DNA of 64,000 nt from Leucobacter muris (GTDB lineage Bacteria > Actinomycetota > Actinomycetes > Actinomycetales > Microbacteriaceae): assembly GCF_004028235.1 (NCBI RefSeq), contig NZ_CP035037.1, positions 434,001 through 498,000 of the forward strand, read 5' to 3'. A program made the position numbers and the translations under genes. The notes under the pieces are model-generated. The model was given only the letters and a program-made list of their open reading frames with translations. It was not told the DNA's origin and made no database searches. This document shows positions 27,022 through 37,016 of the stretch, in pieces. Each line of letters starts with the position of its first letter. Within the stretch, counting starts at the first letter, position 1.

Positions 27022-28677
27022 ATGGGCGAACCACTGACCGAGGAGCAGATCGAGACGGTGCGTGCGGGCTACCCCGCCGCGGCGGACGGCGGCCCCACCA
27101 TGCTCGAGCTCGGGGCGCTCGTGAACGGCGAGCCGCGCGCCGACGTGCAGATCACCATCCCGCTCGGCATGCTGAACCGGCACGGCCTCATCGCGGGGGC
27201 GACCGGCACGGGCAAGACCCGCACGCTGCAGGTGCTCGCCGAGCAGGTCGCCGCCCACGGCGTGCCCGTCTTCGCGGCCGACATCAAGGGCGACCTGTCG
27301 GGCATCGCCGTCGCCGGAGAGCCGAACGAGAAGCTGCTCGCCCGCACCGAGGGCATCGGGCAGGCCTGGCAGCCGCGCGCCTCGCAGACCGAGTTCTTCA
27401 CGCTCGGCGGCATGGGGATCGGCGTGCCGATCCGCACCACCATCGAGAAGTTCGGCCCGGTGATGCTCTCGAAGGTGCTGGGGCTCAACCCGACCCAGGA
27501 GTCGAGCCTCGGGCTCATCTTCTACTACGCCCGCGAGGAGGGCCTGCCGCTCGTCGGGCTCGACGACCTGCAGGCGCTGCTCGCGTACCTCACGAGCGAC
27601 GACGGCAAGGCCGAGATCGCGCGGATCGGCGGCCTCTCGAAGCAGACCGTCGGCGTGATCCAGCGGAGCGTCATCGCCTTCGCCGCCGAGGGCGCCGATG
27701 TTTTCTTCGGCGAGCCCGCCTTCGACCCCGCCGACCTGCTGCGCACGATCGTCGACGGCGAGGGGATCGAGCGCGGCGTCGTGAACCTGCTCGAGGTGCC
27801 CGGGGTGCAGGATCGGCCGGTGCTCTTCTCGACCTTCCTGATGTTCCTGCTGTCGGAGCTCTTCGAGACGCTGCCCGAGGTGGGCGACCGGGACAAGCCG
27901 AAGCTGGTGTTCTTCTTCGACGAGGCGCACCTGCTCTTCGCCGACGCCTCGAAAGCGTTCCTGCAGCAGATCACCCAGACCGTGCGGCTGATCCGCTCGA
28001 AGGGGGTGGGCGTGTTCTTCGTGACGCAGACCCCCAAGGACGTGCCGGGCGACGTGCTCGCTCAGCTCGGCTCGCGGGTGCAGCACGCGCTGCGCGCCCA
28101 CACTCCCGACGACGCGAAGGCGCTGAAGGCGACCGTCTCGACCTATCCGAGCTCGGGCTACGACCTCGCCGAAGCGCTGCAGTCGCTCGGCACTGGCGAA
28201 GCCGTCGTCACGGTGCTGGGGGAGAAGGGATCGCCCACCCCGGTCGCGTGGACCCGGCTGCGCGCGCCGCAGGGATCGATGGATCCCGCCCCCGCGGTGA
28301 CGGTGCAGGCGGCCGTTCTCGTGTCCGAGCTGCAGCCGAAGTACGGCGAGGCGGTGGACGAGCGCTCGGCGGCGGAGATGCTCGAGGAGCGCGCGACCGA
28401 GGCCGAGGCCGCGAGGGCCGAGGAGGAGGCGCGGATCGCGGCAGAGAAGGAGGCGGCCGCCGCCGCGAAGGAGGTGGAGAAGGCCGCCGCGGCCGCAGAG
28501 CGGAAGGCCGAGCGCGAAGCCGCGGCGATCCAGCGCAAGCTCGAGCAGGAGGAGGCGCGGCGGGATCGGGAGCGGGCCGCGGCCGCGAAGAAGACCGCGG
28601 ATCGGGTCGGTTCGGTGGTCACATCGGGTGTGCGCACCGTGGTGAACCAGGTGCTGCGCAACCTTTTCAAGAGGTAG
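27022..28677 (+). CDS. HerA-like ATPase/helicase (DUF853)
   Basis: A 551-residue P-loop ATPase of the HerA/FtsK superfamily, DUF853 type. Walker A is AGATGTGKTRTLQVLAEQ (about residues 64-71), then FAADIKGDLSGIAVAGEPNEKL, a family signature, Walker B KLVFFFDEAHLLF (about 291-303), and the sensor-like FFVTQTPKDVPGDVLAQLGSRVQHALRA. The C-terminal 120 residues are an Ala/Glu/Lys/Arg-rich coiled coil (ERATEAEAARAEEEARI) ending in a basic TVVNQVLRNLFKR. Start ATG 27022 has GAGGAG at 27008-27013. The role is unknown; there is no nuclease neighbour (NurA, SIR2) that would suggest a HerA defence pair. Confidence 0.9.
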   Translation: MGEPLTEEQIETVRAGYPAAADGGPTMLELGALVNGEPRADVQITIPLGMLNRHGLIAGATGTGKTRTLQVLAEQVAAHGVPVFAADIKGDLSGIAVAGEPNEKLLARTEGIGQAWQPRASQTEFFTLGGMGIGVPIRTTIEKFGPVMLSKVLGLNPTQESSLGLIFYYAREEGLPLVGLDDLQALLAYLTSDDGKAEIARIGGLSKQTVGVIQRSVIAFAAEGADVFFGEPAFDPADLLRTIVDGEGIERGVVNLLEVPGVQDRPVLFSTFLMFLLSELFETLPEVGDRDKPKLVFFFDEAHLLFADASKAFLQQITQTVRLIRSKGVGVFFVTQTPKDVPGDVLAQLGSRVQHALRAHTPDDAKALKATVSTYPSSGYDLAEALQSLGTGEAVVTVLGEKGSPTPVAWTRLRAPQGSMDPAPAVTVQAAVLVSELQPKYGEAVDERSAAEMLEERATEAEAARAEEEARIAAEKEAAAAAKEVEKAAAAAERKAEREAAAIQRKLEQEEARRDRERAAAAKKTADRVGSVVTSGVRTVVNQVLRNLFKR

Positions 28678-28782
28678 GCGGCGCGTCGGCGCCCGGCTCT
28701 CACGGGCGGCCGCGCTCCGGTTGCCCGGCGTGCGGTGCGGCCCGGAACCGGAAATGTCCGAGGCTGCCGCTAGGCTCGCCGC

Positions 28783-30105
28783 ATGGCGAGAACGAGCAGC
28801 GCGTACGCGTGCACCGAGTGCGGTTGGCAGACCTCGAAGTGGGTCGGCCGCTGCGGCGAGTGCCAGCAGTGGGGCACGGTCGAGGAGCGCGCAGCGGCGG
28901 GCGCCTCGCTCGCGCGCACCACGCGTGCGGTCGCGCCGGGGCTCGGGCGCGAGGCCCGGCCCATCACCGAGCTCACGGGCGAATCGGTGCGGCACCGCCA
29001 GACGGGCATCGGCGAGCTGGATCGTGTGCTCGGCGGCGGGGTCGTGCCCGGCGCGGCGATCCTGTTCTCGGGTGAGCCGGGGGTGGGCAAGTCGACGCTG
29101 CTGCTCGACGCCGCTGCGCGCGCGGCCTCCTCGGGCGCGCGCGTGCTCTACGCGAGCGGTGAGGAGTCGACGGGGCAGATCCGCATGCGCGCCGAGCGCA
29201 CGGGCGCGCTGCACGACACGCTGTTCCTCGCGGCCGAGACCGACCTCGCGACCGTGCTCGGCCACATCGAGGCCGTCGATCCGGCGCTCGTGATCGTCGA
29301 CTCGGTGCAGACCCTCGCGAGCGGCGAGGTCGACGGGGCGGCGGGCGGCCCGGCGCAGGTGCGCGAGGTCGCCGGCGCGCTCATCCGGGCCGCCAAGGGC
29401 CGGGGCACGCCGGTGATCCTGGTCGGGCACGTCACGAAAGACGGCTCGGTGGCCGGGCCCCGGCTGCTCGAGCACCTGGTCGACGTGGTCTGCCACTTCG
29501 AAGGCGACCGGCAGACGTCCCTGCGGTTCCTGCGCACGCTCAAGAACCGCTTCGGCCCCACCGACGAGGTGGGCTGCTTCGAGATGCAGGATCGCGGCAT
29601 CGCCGAGGTGCCCGACCCCAGCGGTCTGTTCCTCAGCCGGGCGGCGGCGCCCGTGAGCGGCACCTGCGCGACCGTCGCCATGGAGGGCCGGCGGGCGCTG
29701 CCCGTCGAGGTGCAGGCGCTCGTCGCCAAGAGCGCGACGCCCAATCCGCGACGGGTCACGAGCGGCGTCGATCCCTCTCGAGTGGCGATGATCCTGGCCG
29801 TGCTCGAGCGGCGCGTGGGCGCCCGTCTGCACGACCAAGACGTGTACGTGTCGACCGTCGGCGGTGTGAAGCTCGCCGAGCCGGCCGCCGACCTCGCCAT
29901 CGCGCTTGCGGTGCTCTCGGCCATCACCGACCGTCCGCTGCCCCACGACCTCGCGGCCTTCGGCGAGATCAGCCTGGCGGGCGAGGTGCGGCCCGTCGTG
30001 GGCGGCGCGCAGCGCGCGATCGAGGCGGCGAGGCTCGGGTACACGAGGGTGGTCGACGCGACCGCCGAGACGCTTCAGAGCGCCCGCAAGCACGCGGGTC
30101 TGTAG
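28783..30105 (+). CDS. radA: DNA repair protein RadA
   Basis: A 440-residue RadA/Sms of normal length. The N-terminal C4 zinc finger is YACTECGW ... CGECQQWGT, Walker A is SGEPGVGKSTLLL, the RadA-specific KNRFG motif is in LRTLKNRFGPTDE, and the C-terminal Lon-protease-like domain contains DVYVSTVGGVKLAEPAADLAIALAV and FGEISLAGEVRPV. It promotes branch migration of recombination intermediates. A TAGGCT -10 box lies six bases before ATG 28783, so the message is probably leaderless. Confidence 0.97.
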   Translation: MARTSSAYACTECGWQTSKWVGRCGECQQWGTVEERAAAGASLARTTRAVAPGLGREARPITELTGESVRHRQTGIGELDRVLGGGVVPGAAILFSGEPGVGKSTLLLDAAARAASSGARVLYASGEESTGQIRMRAERTGALHDTLFLAAETDLATVLGHIEAVDPALVIVDSVQTLASGEVDGAAGGPAQVREVAGALIRAAKGRGTPVILVGHVTKDGSVAGPRLLEHLVDVVCHFEGDRQTSLRFLRTLKNRFGPTDEVGCFEMQDRGIAEVPDPSGLFLSRAAAPVSGTCATVAMEGRRALPVEVQALVAKSATPNPRRVTSGVDPSRVAMILAVLERRVGARLHDQDVYVSTVGGVKLAEPAADLAIALAVLSAITDRPLPHDLAAFGEISLAGEVRPVVGGAQRAIEAARLGYTRVVDATAETLQSARKHAGL

Positions 30106-30134
30106 CCTCCCGCGGGAGGGTAGACTGAACGACC

Positions 30135-31637
30135 GTGAGTAAGAACACGGTAGACGTCGTCCTCGTCGGCGGTGGTGTGATGAGCGCCACCCTGGGCACT
30201 CTGATCAAGCAGGTGCAGCCCGACTGGTCGATCGAGATCTTCGAGTCCCGCTCCCAGGTGGCGACCGAGAGCAGCAACGCCTGGAACAACGCGGGCACCG
30301 GCCACGCCGCGCTCTGCGAGCTCAACTACATGCCCGAGGGCAAAGACGGCTCGCTGTCGGCCGCGAAGGCGATCGACATCAACGAGCAGTTCCAGCTCTC
30401 CCGCCAGTGGTGGTCGTCGCTCGTCAAGAAGGGTGTGCTCGGCGAGCCCTCGTCGTTCATCAACGCCACCCCGCACATGACCTTCGTGCGCGGCGAGGCG
30501 AACGTCGACTACCTCCGCCGCCGCTACGAACTGCTGAAGGGCGAACCCCTGTTCGCCGACATGGAGTTCAGCGACGATCCCGCTCAGATCGCCGAGTGGA
30601 CGCCGCTGCTCGTCGACCGTCGCGCGAAGGACGAGGTCTTCGCCGCCACCCGCTCCGAGAGCGGCACCGACGTCGACTTCGGGGCGGTCACCCGCCAGCT
30701 CATCGACCACCTCGTCGCCGAGGGCGCGGGCCTGCACCTCGAGCAGCGCGTCACCAAGCTGCGCCGCCAGGCTGACGGCACCTGGAACGTGCACGTCGAG
30801 AACCTCGCCGGCCACGCCCGCACGATCGTGAACGCCAAGTTCGTGTTCGTCGGAGCGGGCGGCGGCGCGCTGCCGCTGCTGCAGACCTCGGGCATCCCCG
30901 AGATCAAGGGCTTCGGCGGCTTCCCGATCAGCGGCAAGTTCCTCAAGTGCGACAACCCCGAGATCGTGAAGCAGCACCGCGCGAAGGTGTACGGCAAGGC
31001 CGCGGTGGGCGCACCGCCCATGTCGGTTCCGCACCTCGACACCCGCGTCGTCGACGGCAAGGAGAGCCTCCTCTTCGGCCCGTACGCCGGCTTCAGCCCC
31101 AACTTCCTGAAGAAGGGCTCGTGGTGGGACCTGCCCGGGTCGGTGCGCGCGCACAACCTCGGCCCCATGGTGAAGGTCGGCCTCACCGAGTTCTCGCTCG
31201 AGAAGTACCTCGTCGGCGAGGTGCTCGCGAGCCGCGAGAAGCAGATGGCCGCGCTGCGCGAGTACATGCCCACGGCGCGCACCGAAGACTGGCAGATGAT
31301 CACCGCCGGCCAGCGCGTGCAGGTGATGAAGAAGGATCCGCAGAAGGGCGGCATCCTGCAGTTCGGCACCGAGGTCATCACGGGCGCCGAGGGCTCGATC
31401 GCAGGTCTGCTCGGCGCCTCGCCCGGCGCCTCGACGGCGGTGCACGCCATGGTCGGCGTGCTGCAGCGCTGCTTCCCTGAGCAGTACGACAGCCGCTGGA
31501 AGATCGTGTTCAAGCAGCAGATCCCCGCCCTGGGCGAAGGCGTCAACGGCAACGCGGCCGCCGCCGCGGCGACGCTCGCCGAGACCGCCGAGGTACTCGG
31601 TCTGGTGCCGGCCGCTCAGCCGGCCGTGGCAGCCTGA
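30135..31637 (+). CDS. mqo: Malate:quinone oxidoreductase
   Basis: A 500-residue FAD-dependent Mqo. The N-terminal dinucleotide motif is VVLVGGGVMSATLGTLI, followed by ESSNAWNNAGTGHAALCELNYMP, diagnostic of the family, and later FINATPHMTFVRG and SFGPYAGFSPNFLK-like (LLFGPYAGFSPNFLKKG). It oxidises malate to oxaloacetate at the membrane and passes electrons to quinone, part of the TCA cycle. GTG 30135 follows TAGACT (30121-30126) by eight bases, consistent with a leaderless transcript. It follows radA by 29 bases. Confidence 0.97.
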   Translation: MSKNTVDVVLVGGGVMSATLGTLIKQVQPDWSIEIFESRSQVATESSNAWNNAGTGHAALCELNYMPEGKDGSLSAAKAIDINEQFQLSRQWWSSLVKKGVLGEPSSFINATPHMTFVRGEANVDYLRRRYELLKGEPLFADMEFSDDPAQIAEWTPLLVDRRAKDEVFAATRSESGTDVDFGAVTRQLIDHLVAEGAGLHLEQRVTKLRRQADGTWNVHVENLAGHARTIVNAKFVFVGAGGGALPLLQTSGIPEIKGFGGFPISGKFLKCDNPEIVKQHRAKVYGKAAVGAPPMSVPHLDTRVVDGKESLLFGPYAGFSPNFLKKGSWWDLPGSVRAHNLGPMVKVGLTEFSLEKYLVGEVLASREKQMAALREYMPTARTEDWQMITAGQRVQVMKKDPQKGGILQFGTEVITGAEGSIAGLLGASPGASTAVHAMVGVLQRCFPEQYDSRWKIVFKQQIPALGEGVNGNAAAAAATLAETAEVLGLVPAAQPAVAA

Positions 31638-31658
31638 GCCGCGATCCGCAACCGCCGG

Positions 31659-31682
31659 GAGGGCGTCCGAGAGGGCGCCCTC
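31659..31682 (+). terminator. Terminator of mqo
   Basis: GAGGGCG at 31659-31665 pairs with CGCCCTC at 31676-31682, loop of ten, followed by TTCGCGTC. It lies 21 bases after the mqo stop. Confidence 0.65.
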
Positions 31683-31766
31683 TTCGCGTCTCCGGGGTGC
31701 GCCGTGCCGCGGGTAGCGGCGCTCCGCGGACCCCGTGAGCGCCAGAGCCTGCACGTCGTGCTGAGC

Positions 31767-31804
31767 GCGCGGCTCAGTCTGCCGGCAGAGCGGCAGAGCC
31801 GCGC
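31767..31804. terminator. Terminator hairpin of the HAD gene
   Basis: GCGCGGCTC at 31767-31775 pairs with GAGCCGCGC at 31796-31804 and the inner CTGCCG with CGGCAG. The hairpin directly abuts the stop codon of the minus-strand HAD gene (31808-31810) and lies between converging genes. Confidence 0.75.
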
Positions 31805-31807
31805 GGC

Positions 31808-32572
31808 TCAGTCGGCGAGCAGCGCCTCCAGGAAGGCGGCGGTGTCCTCCCAGCCCTCGACCTCCTGGCAGGCGACGCCGAGGGCCTTCACCGGGTAGTC
31901 GTTGCCGTCGGGGTCGAGCCGGTCGCCCACGAACAGCATCGCGTCGAGCGGGATCCCGGTGTGCGCCTCGAGCTTGCGCATGCCGTACGCCTTGTCGATG
32001 CCCTGACGTGTGATGTCGACCGAGGTCGAGCCGCCGCTGCGTACCTCGAGGTGCGGCAGACGGTCGGCCACGGCGGCGCGCAGCGCGTTCTTCTTCGCTC
32101 CGTCCGGATCCCACGCCTGCTTCACCTCGACGGGCGCGCGCTGGCCGAGGGCCGAGAACGTGACCTGCGATCCGCGATCCTCGAGGATCTCGCCCCAGGG
32201 CTCGGCCTCCCACAGCCCGAGGCGCTCGGCCTCCTCGCGCAGCGCCGCGAGCGCGGCGTCGCGCTCCTCAGGGGTGAGGTTCTCGCGGTACACGGTGACC
32301 CAGCGGCCGCCCTCGCGCCGCTCGTAGCGCGTGCCGCAGGTGGGCAGCAGGTGCAGACGCTCGAGCGCGGCCTCGTCGACGCCCTCGAAGGAGTCGAGGC
32401 GATCCACCAGCTGGGCCTCGAACTGCTCGAAGTTGCCGCCCGAGATCACGGCGACCGTGGTGCGCCCGAGCAGCCGGGCGAACACGGCGAGCATGCGGGG
32501 ATCGACCGGGGATTTCGAGGGGGCGAGGGTGTCGTCGAGGTCGAAGGCGATGAGACGGGGCAGCGCGGTCAT
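31808..32572 (-). CDS. HAD-IIB phosphatase, phosphomannomutase-like
   Basis: A 254-residue haloacid-dehalogenase protein. Motif I is FDLDDTLAPSKSP (nucleophile Asp), motif II VISGGNFEQF (Ser), and motifs III/IV appear as DITRQGIDKAYGMRKLE and LFVGDRLDPDGNDYPVKALG. The long cap between them and the GIDKAYG segment resemble the eukaryotic-type phosphomannomutase subfamily, so it may act on hexose phosphates; a simple phosphatase is also possible. Start ATG 32572 has GGAAGGA upstream on its strand. It converges with mqo. Confidence 0.85.
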   Translation of the reverse strand: MTALPRLIAFDLDDTLAPSKSPVDPRMLAVFARLLGRTTVAVISGGNFEQFEAQLVDRLDSFEGVDEAALERLHLLPTCGTRYERREGGRWVTVYRENLTPEERDAALAALREEAERLGLWEAEPWGEILEDRGSQVTFSALGQRAPVEVKQAWDPDGAKKNALRAAVADRLPHLEVRSGGSTSVDITRQGIDKAYGMRKLEAHTGIPLDAMLFVGDRLDPDGNDYPVKALGVACQEVEGWEDTAAFLEALLAD

Positions 32573-32664
32573 GTCTCAATCCTTCCATGAGGGGACGGGG
32601 TGCCGATCCGCCCTCGCGCCGGCCCACGCCCGGCCGCGCCCCGCGAGGGTGAGTGCCGGCGGGG

Positions 32665-33096
32665 CTAGAGCGACGACTCGTCGAGCGGCGGCATGGCGGT
32701 CGCGTTCGCGTAGAAGCGCACGTCGACCCGTTCGAGGCCGGTGCCCTCGAAGACGATGCGGTAGCTGCCCGGCATCGGCACCTGCGCCTCGGTCAGCGGG
32801 AAGACCATCGGGATGTAGCCCGAGGCGTCGTTGCCGCCGCCGAGGCTGAACGTGCCTTCGAGGCCGAAGACCTCGGCGCCGCCCACCGCGGGCTCGCAGC
32901 GGGCGCGGAACGAGCGCTCCGGATCGCCTCGGCGGGCCTCGCTCTCGTCGTACTCGACCACGATCACGAGCGTGGCGCCCAGCGGGGCCGGGTAGCTCTC
33001 GCGGTTGATCGTGTTGATGAACCCGGACAGCACGCTCAACGTGCCCTCGCGCACGTTCGCCGCGTCCGCCAGAAAAGCCGCAGCCACTCGCATCAC
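32665..33096 (-). CDS. DUF6941 family protein
   Basis: A 143-residue soluble protein starting MMRVAAAFLADAANVREGTLSVLSG. The pattern AAFLADAANVREG...GFINTI and RFRARCEP-like, then FSLGGG...YIPMVFPL and PGSYRIVFEGTGLERVDVRFYAN matches DUF6941, a beta-sandwich family of unknown function (recollection). ATG 33096 has GAGGAGG on its strand. It diverges from argF and is separated from the HAD gene by 92 bases, possibly one transcript. Confidence 0.82.
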   Translation of the reverse strand: MMRVAAAFLADAANVREGTLSVLSGFINTINRESYPAPLGATLVIVVEYDESEARRGDPERSFRARCEPAVGGAEVFGLEGTFSLGGGNDASGYIPMVFPLTEAQVPMPGSYRIVFEGTGLERVDVRFYANATAMPPLDESSL

Positions 33097-33227
33097 TGCC
33101 TCCTCGAGGTCGTGCGCTCCACTCTGCCACGCTCCGCTGGGTGCGCGCCCGGCCGTCGTGCGGGGGATCGGGCTCGCGCACCGGTTCGGCGCCGATCCCG
33201 GGTCCGGTCAGCGACTAGGCTGGACGC

Positions 33228-34166
33228 GTGACCAGACACTTCCTGCGAGACGACGACCTCACGCCCGCCGAGCAGCGGGAGGTGCTCGAACTGGCCGAGC
33301 GCCTGAAGCGAAATCCCTATGCGGAGCGCCCGCTCGAGGGCCCGCAGTCGGTGGCCGTCTTCTTCGACAAGACGTCGACCCGCACGCGCTTCAGCTTCGC
33401 GGCCGGCATCGCCGAGCTGGGCGGCAGCCCCATCGTGGTGAATCCGGGCGAGGCGCAGCTCGGCGCGAAGGAGACGATCTCGGATACGGCGAGGGTGCTC
33501 TCGCGCATGGTCTCGATGATCGTGTGGCGCACCTTCGCGCACGCGGGGCTCGAGGAGATGGCGGCGAACGCCACTGTTCCGGTGATCAACTCCCTCTCCG
33601 ACGACTTCCACCCCTGCCAGATCCTCGCCGACCTGCAGACCATCCGCGAGCACCGCGCAGCCCGCAAGGGCGGCGAGCTCTCGGGCCTCACCGCCACCTA
33701 CGTGGGCGACGCCGCGAACAACATGGGGCACTCGTACCTGCTCGGTTTCGCGACCGCGGGCATGCACATCAGGGTCGCGGGTCCCGACGGCTACCACCCG
33801 CGCGAGGACATCGTGGCGGATGCGAAGCGGATCGCCGCCGAGACGGGCGGCAGCGTCACGATCCTCACCGACCCGGTCGAGGCGGTGCGCGGCGCCGACG
33901 CGGTCATCACCGACACCTGGGTCTCGATGGGGCAGGAGGGCGAGAAGGCCGAGCGCGTCGCGACCTTCGGCGCCTACCGGGTCACGCCCGAGCTGATGGG
34001 GCACGCCGCCGACGATGCGATCTTCCTGCACTGCCTGCCCGCCTACCGGGAGTACGAGGTGGCCCCCGACGTGATCGACGGCCCGCAGAGCGTGGTGTGG
34101 GACGAGGCCGAGAACCGGGTGCACGCGCAGAAGGCGCTCATGGCCTGGCTGCTGCAGCAGGGCTGA
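33228..34166 (+). CDS. argF: Ornithine carbamoyltransferase
   Basis: A 312-residue OTCase. The carbamoyl-phosphate motif is [15 protein letters not shown], ornithine-side motifs are [15 protein letters not shown] and DTWVSMGQE, and HCLPAYR carries the catalytic Cys. It makes citrulline from ornithine and carbamoyl phosphate in arginine synthesis. GTG 33228 follows TAGGCT by about seven bases, consistent with a leaderless transcript. argH lies 1.3 kb downstream with an unrelated gene between; argG and argR, usual in this cluster, are not in the window. Confidence 0.97.
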   Translation: MTRHFLRDDDLTPAEQREVLELAERLKRNPYAERPLEGPQSVAVFFDKTSTRTRFSFAAGIAELGGSPIVVNPGEAQLGAKETISDTARVLSRMVSMIVWRTFAHAGLEEMAANATVPVINSLSDDFHPCQILADLQTIREHRAARKGGELSGLTATYVGDAANNMGHSYLLGFATAGMHIRVAGPDGYHPREDIVADAKRIAAETGGSVTILTDPVEAVRGADAVITDTWVSMGQEGEKAERVATFGAYRVTPELMGHAADDAIFLHCLPAYREYEVAPDVIDGPQSVVWDEAENRVHAQKALMAWLLQQG

Positions 34167-34191
34167 GCCGAAAGAACGAGGGGCAACGGGC

Positions 34192-35306
34192 ATGGCGAAC
34201 AGGAGTTATCTCTACACGGTCGATCGGATCCCCGACGGCTCGGGGGCGCCCCTGAGCCTCCGGGCCGTCTCTGAGTGGAACTGGGATGTTCCGCTGCTGC
34301 ACGAGATCCTGCTCGCCGGATCGCCCCGACTCTGCCCCTCCACGATCTGGGCCGCGCCGGCGCAGGCGATCGCGGGGGAGTTCGAGGCCGGCGTCGCGAA
34401 CCTGGAGCGGGTCTTCGCGCGGCTGCCCCGCACTCCCGAGGTGGAGCGCGGCATCGCCGAGGCCCGTGCGTTCCTCTCCGACCCCGCGACGCGCGGCGCC
34501 TACTTCCTGCTCGAGCCCGCAGAGGTCCACGCGCTCTCCGACAGCGCCGAGGAGGCGCAGCAGGAGCTCGACGGGCTCGTGCACGGCCTGCGCGATCCTC
34601 AGGCCGTGATCGACTTCGCGGCCGGATACGACCTCGACAAGATCGACGAGGTCACGGGTCGCGGCGCGTGGGCGCGCACGGTGTACTACGAGCCGGGCGG
34701 CGCGGCCTCGGATCCCGCCGCGAGTCAGGCGCCCGCGCCGCAGCAGAACGGCGCGCAGGATCAGGCGCCCGCGCCGAGCGGTGCGGCACCGGCCGCGCAG
34801 CCGGCGCCGGCTGCCGAGCAGCCGTCGTTCGCCCCGCCGCAGTACCGGCAGCCGGCCGCCGCGGCGGGCCCGGGCGCCCCAGCGCAGCCCGCGACTCCCT
34901 ATTCCTTCCAGCCGCGTCCCGCGATGGGCGGCGTCGCCTGGGGTCTCGGTTTCCTCGCGTACATCCCGATCCCGTTCGCCTCCGTGCTCATCGCCGGTGT
35001 CGTGATGATGATCAGCGGACTCTCGATGCGCAGCCGGGGGCCGCTCGCCGCTGCGAACGGCCGCAACGCGGCGAACTGGGGCTCACGCTCATCGTGCTCA
35101 CGGTGGTGCTCGTGGGAGCCACCATCGTGTGGGGTGTCAGCGCGGGCGGCGGTGAGGGCAGCGGCTTCTTCCCGTTCGGGATCCCGCTGCTGATCTGGGT
35201 CGGCGTCTCGGTGGCCCACGTCGTGTTCGTCATCATGGGCCTCGTGCGCGCGGGGAAGGGGCAGGTCTTCCGGGCGCCGGCGATCCCGTTCTTCGGTCGT
35301 TCCTGA
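34192..35306 (+). CDS. DUF4870-domain membrane protein with unknown N-terminal domain (frameshifted)
   Basis: The N-terminal 170 residues (MANRSYLYTVDRIPDGSG..., EWNWDVPLLHEILLAGSPRL) are soluble and I do not recognise them. A Pro/Ala/Gln linker of about 75 residues follows, then a four-helix DUF4870-type domain: GVAWGLGFLAYIPIPFASV, ANGRNAANWGLTLIVLTVV, PLLIWVGVSVAHVVFVIMG. At about 35078-35082 a run of four G (TGGGGCTC) should be five to join AANWG to LTLIVLTVV; as given, the first frame ends at 35193 and the correct frame continues to 35306. Start ATG 34192 has GAGGGG upstream. It sits between argF and argH, a place normally held by arginine genes. Confidence 0.75.
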
Positions 35307-35449
35307 GCCCTCGGGCGAGGTGCGCATCGACGGGTGCGCACGCCACCAGTGCGCTGCGCCGCACCGCCGGGGCGGGGGCGGCTTCGGGGCTCGCAGCGGC
35401 ACGGCCGGCGGATCCCTCGCGAGCAAGCCGGCGCCGACCCGAACGGTAA

Positions 35450-36895
<1,446 letters not shown>

Positions 36896-36965
36896 GGGCG
36901 GCTGCGGGGGTCTTCCTCCGCGGCGGGCGCCCTGCTCCGCAGCCGGATCGGCCGCCGTCGAACGA

Positions 36966-37000
36966 CGAAGCCCCCGCAGACACGGTCTGCGGGGGCTTCG
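36966..37000. terminator. Terminator between argH and surface protein
   Basis: A perfect 15-bp stem: CGAAGCCCCCGCAGA at 36966-36980 and its complement at 36986-37000, loop CACGG. It serves converging genes. No U tract. Confidence 0.88.
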
Positions 37001-37016
37001 TGCGTTTCGGAGTGGA

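Noticed and set aside
27022..28677. HerA-type anti-phage defence system
   Set aside because: No nuclease or Sir2 partner is adjacent and the protein is the solitary DUF853 type.
26701..30093. 1130-codon minus-strand ORF
   Set aside because: Antisense of the HTTM, HerA-like and radA genes; high-GC shadow frame with no domain.
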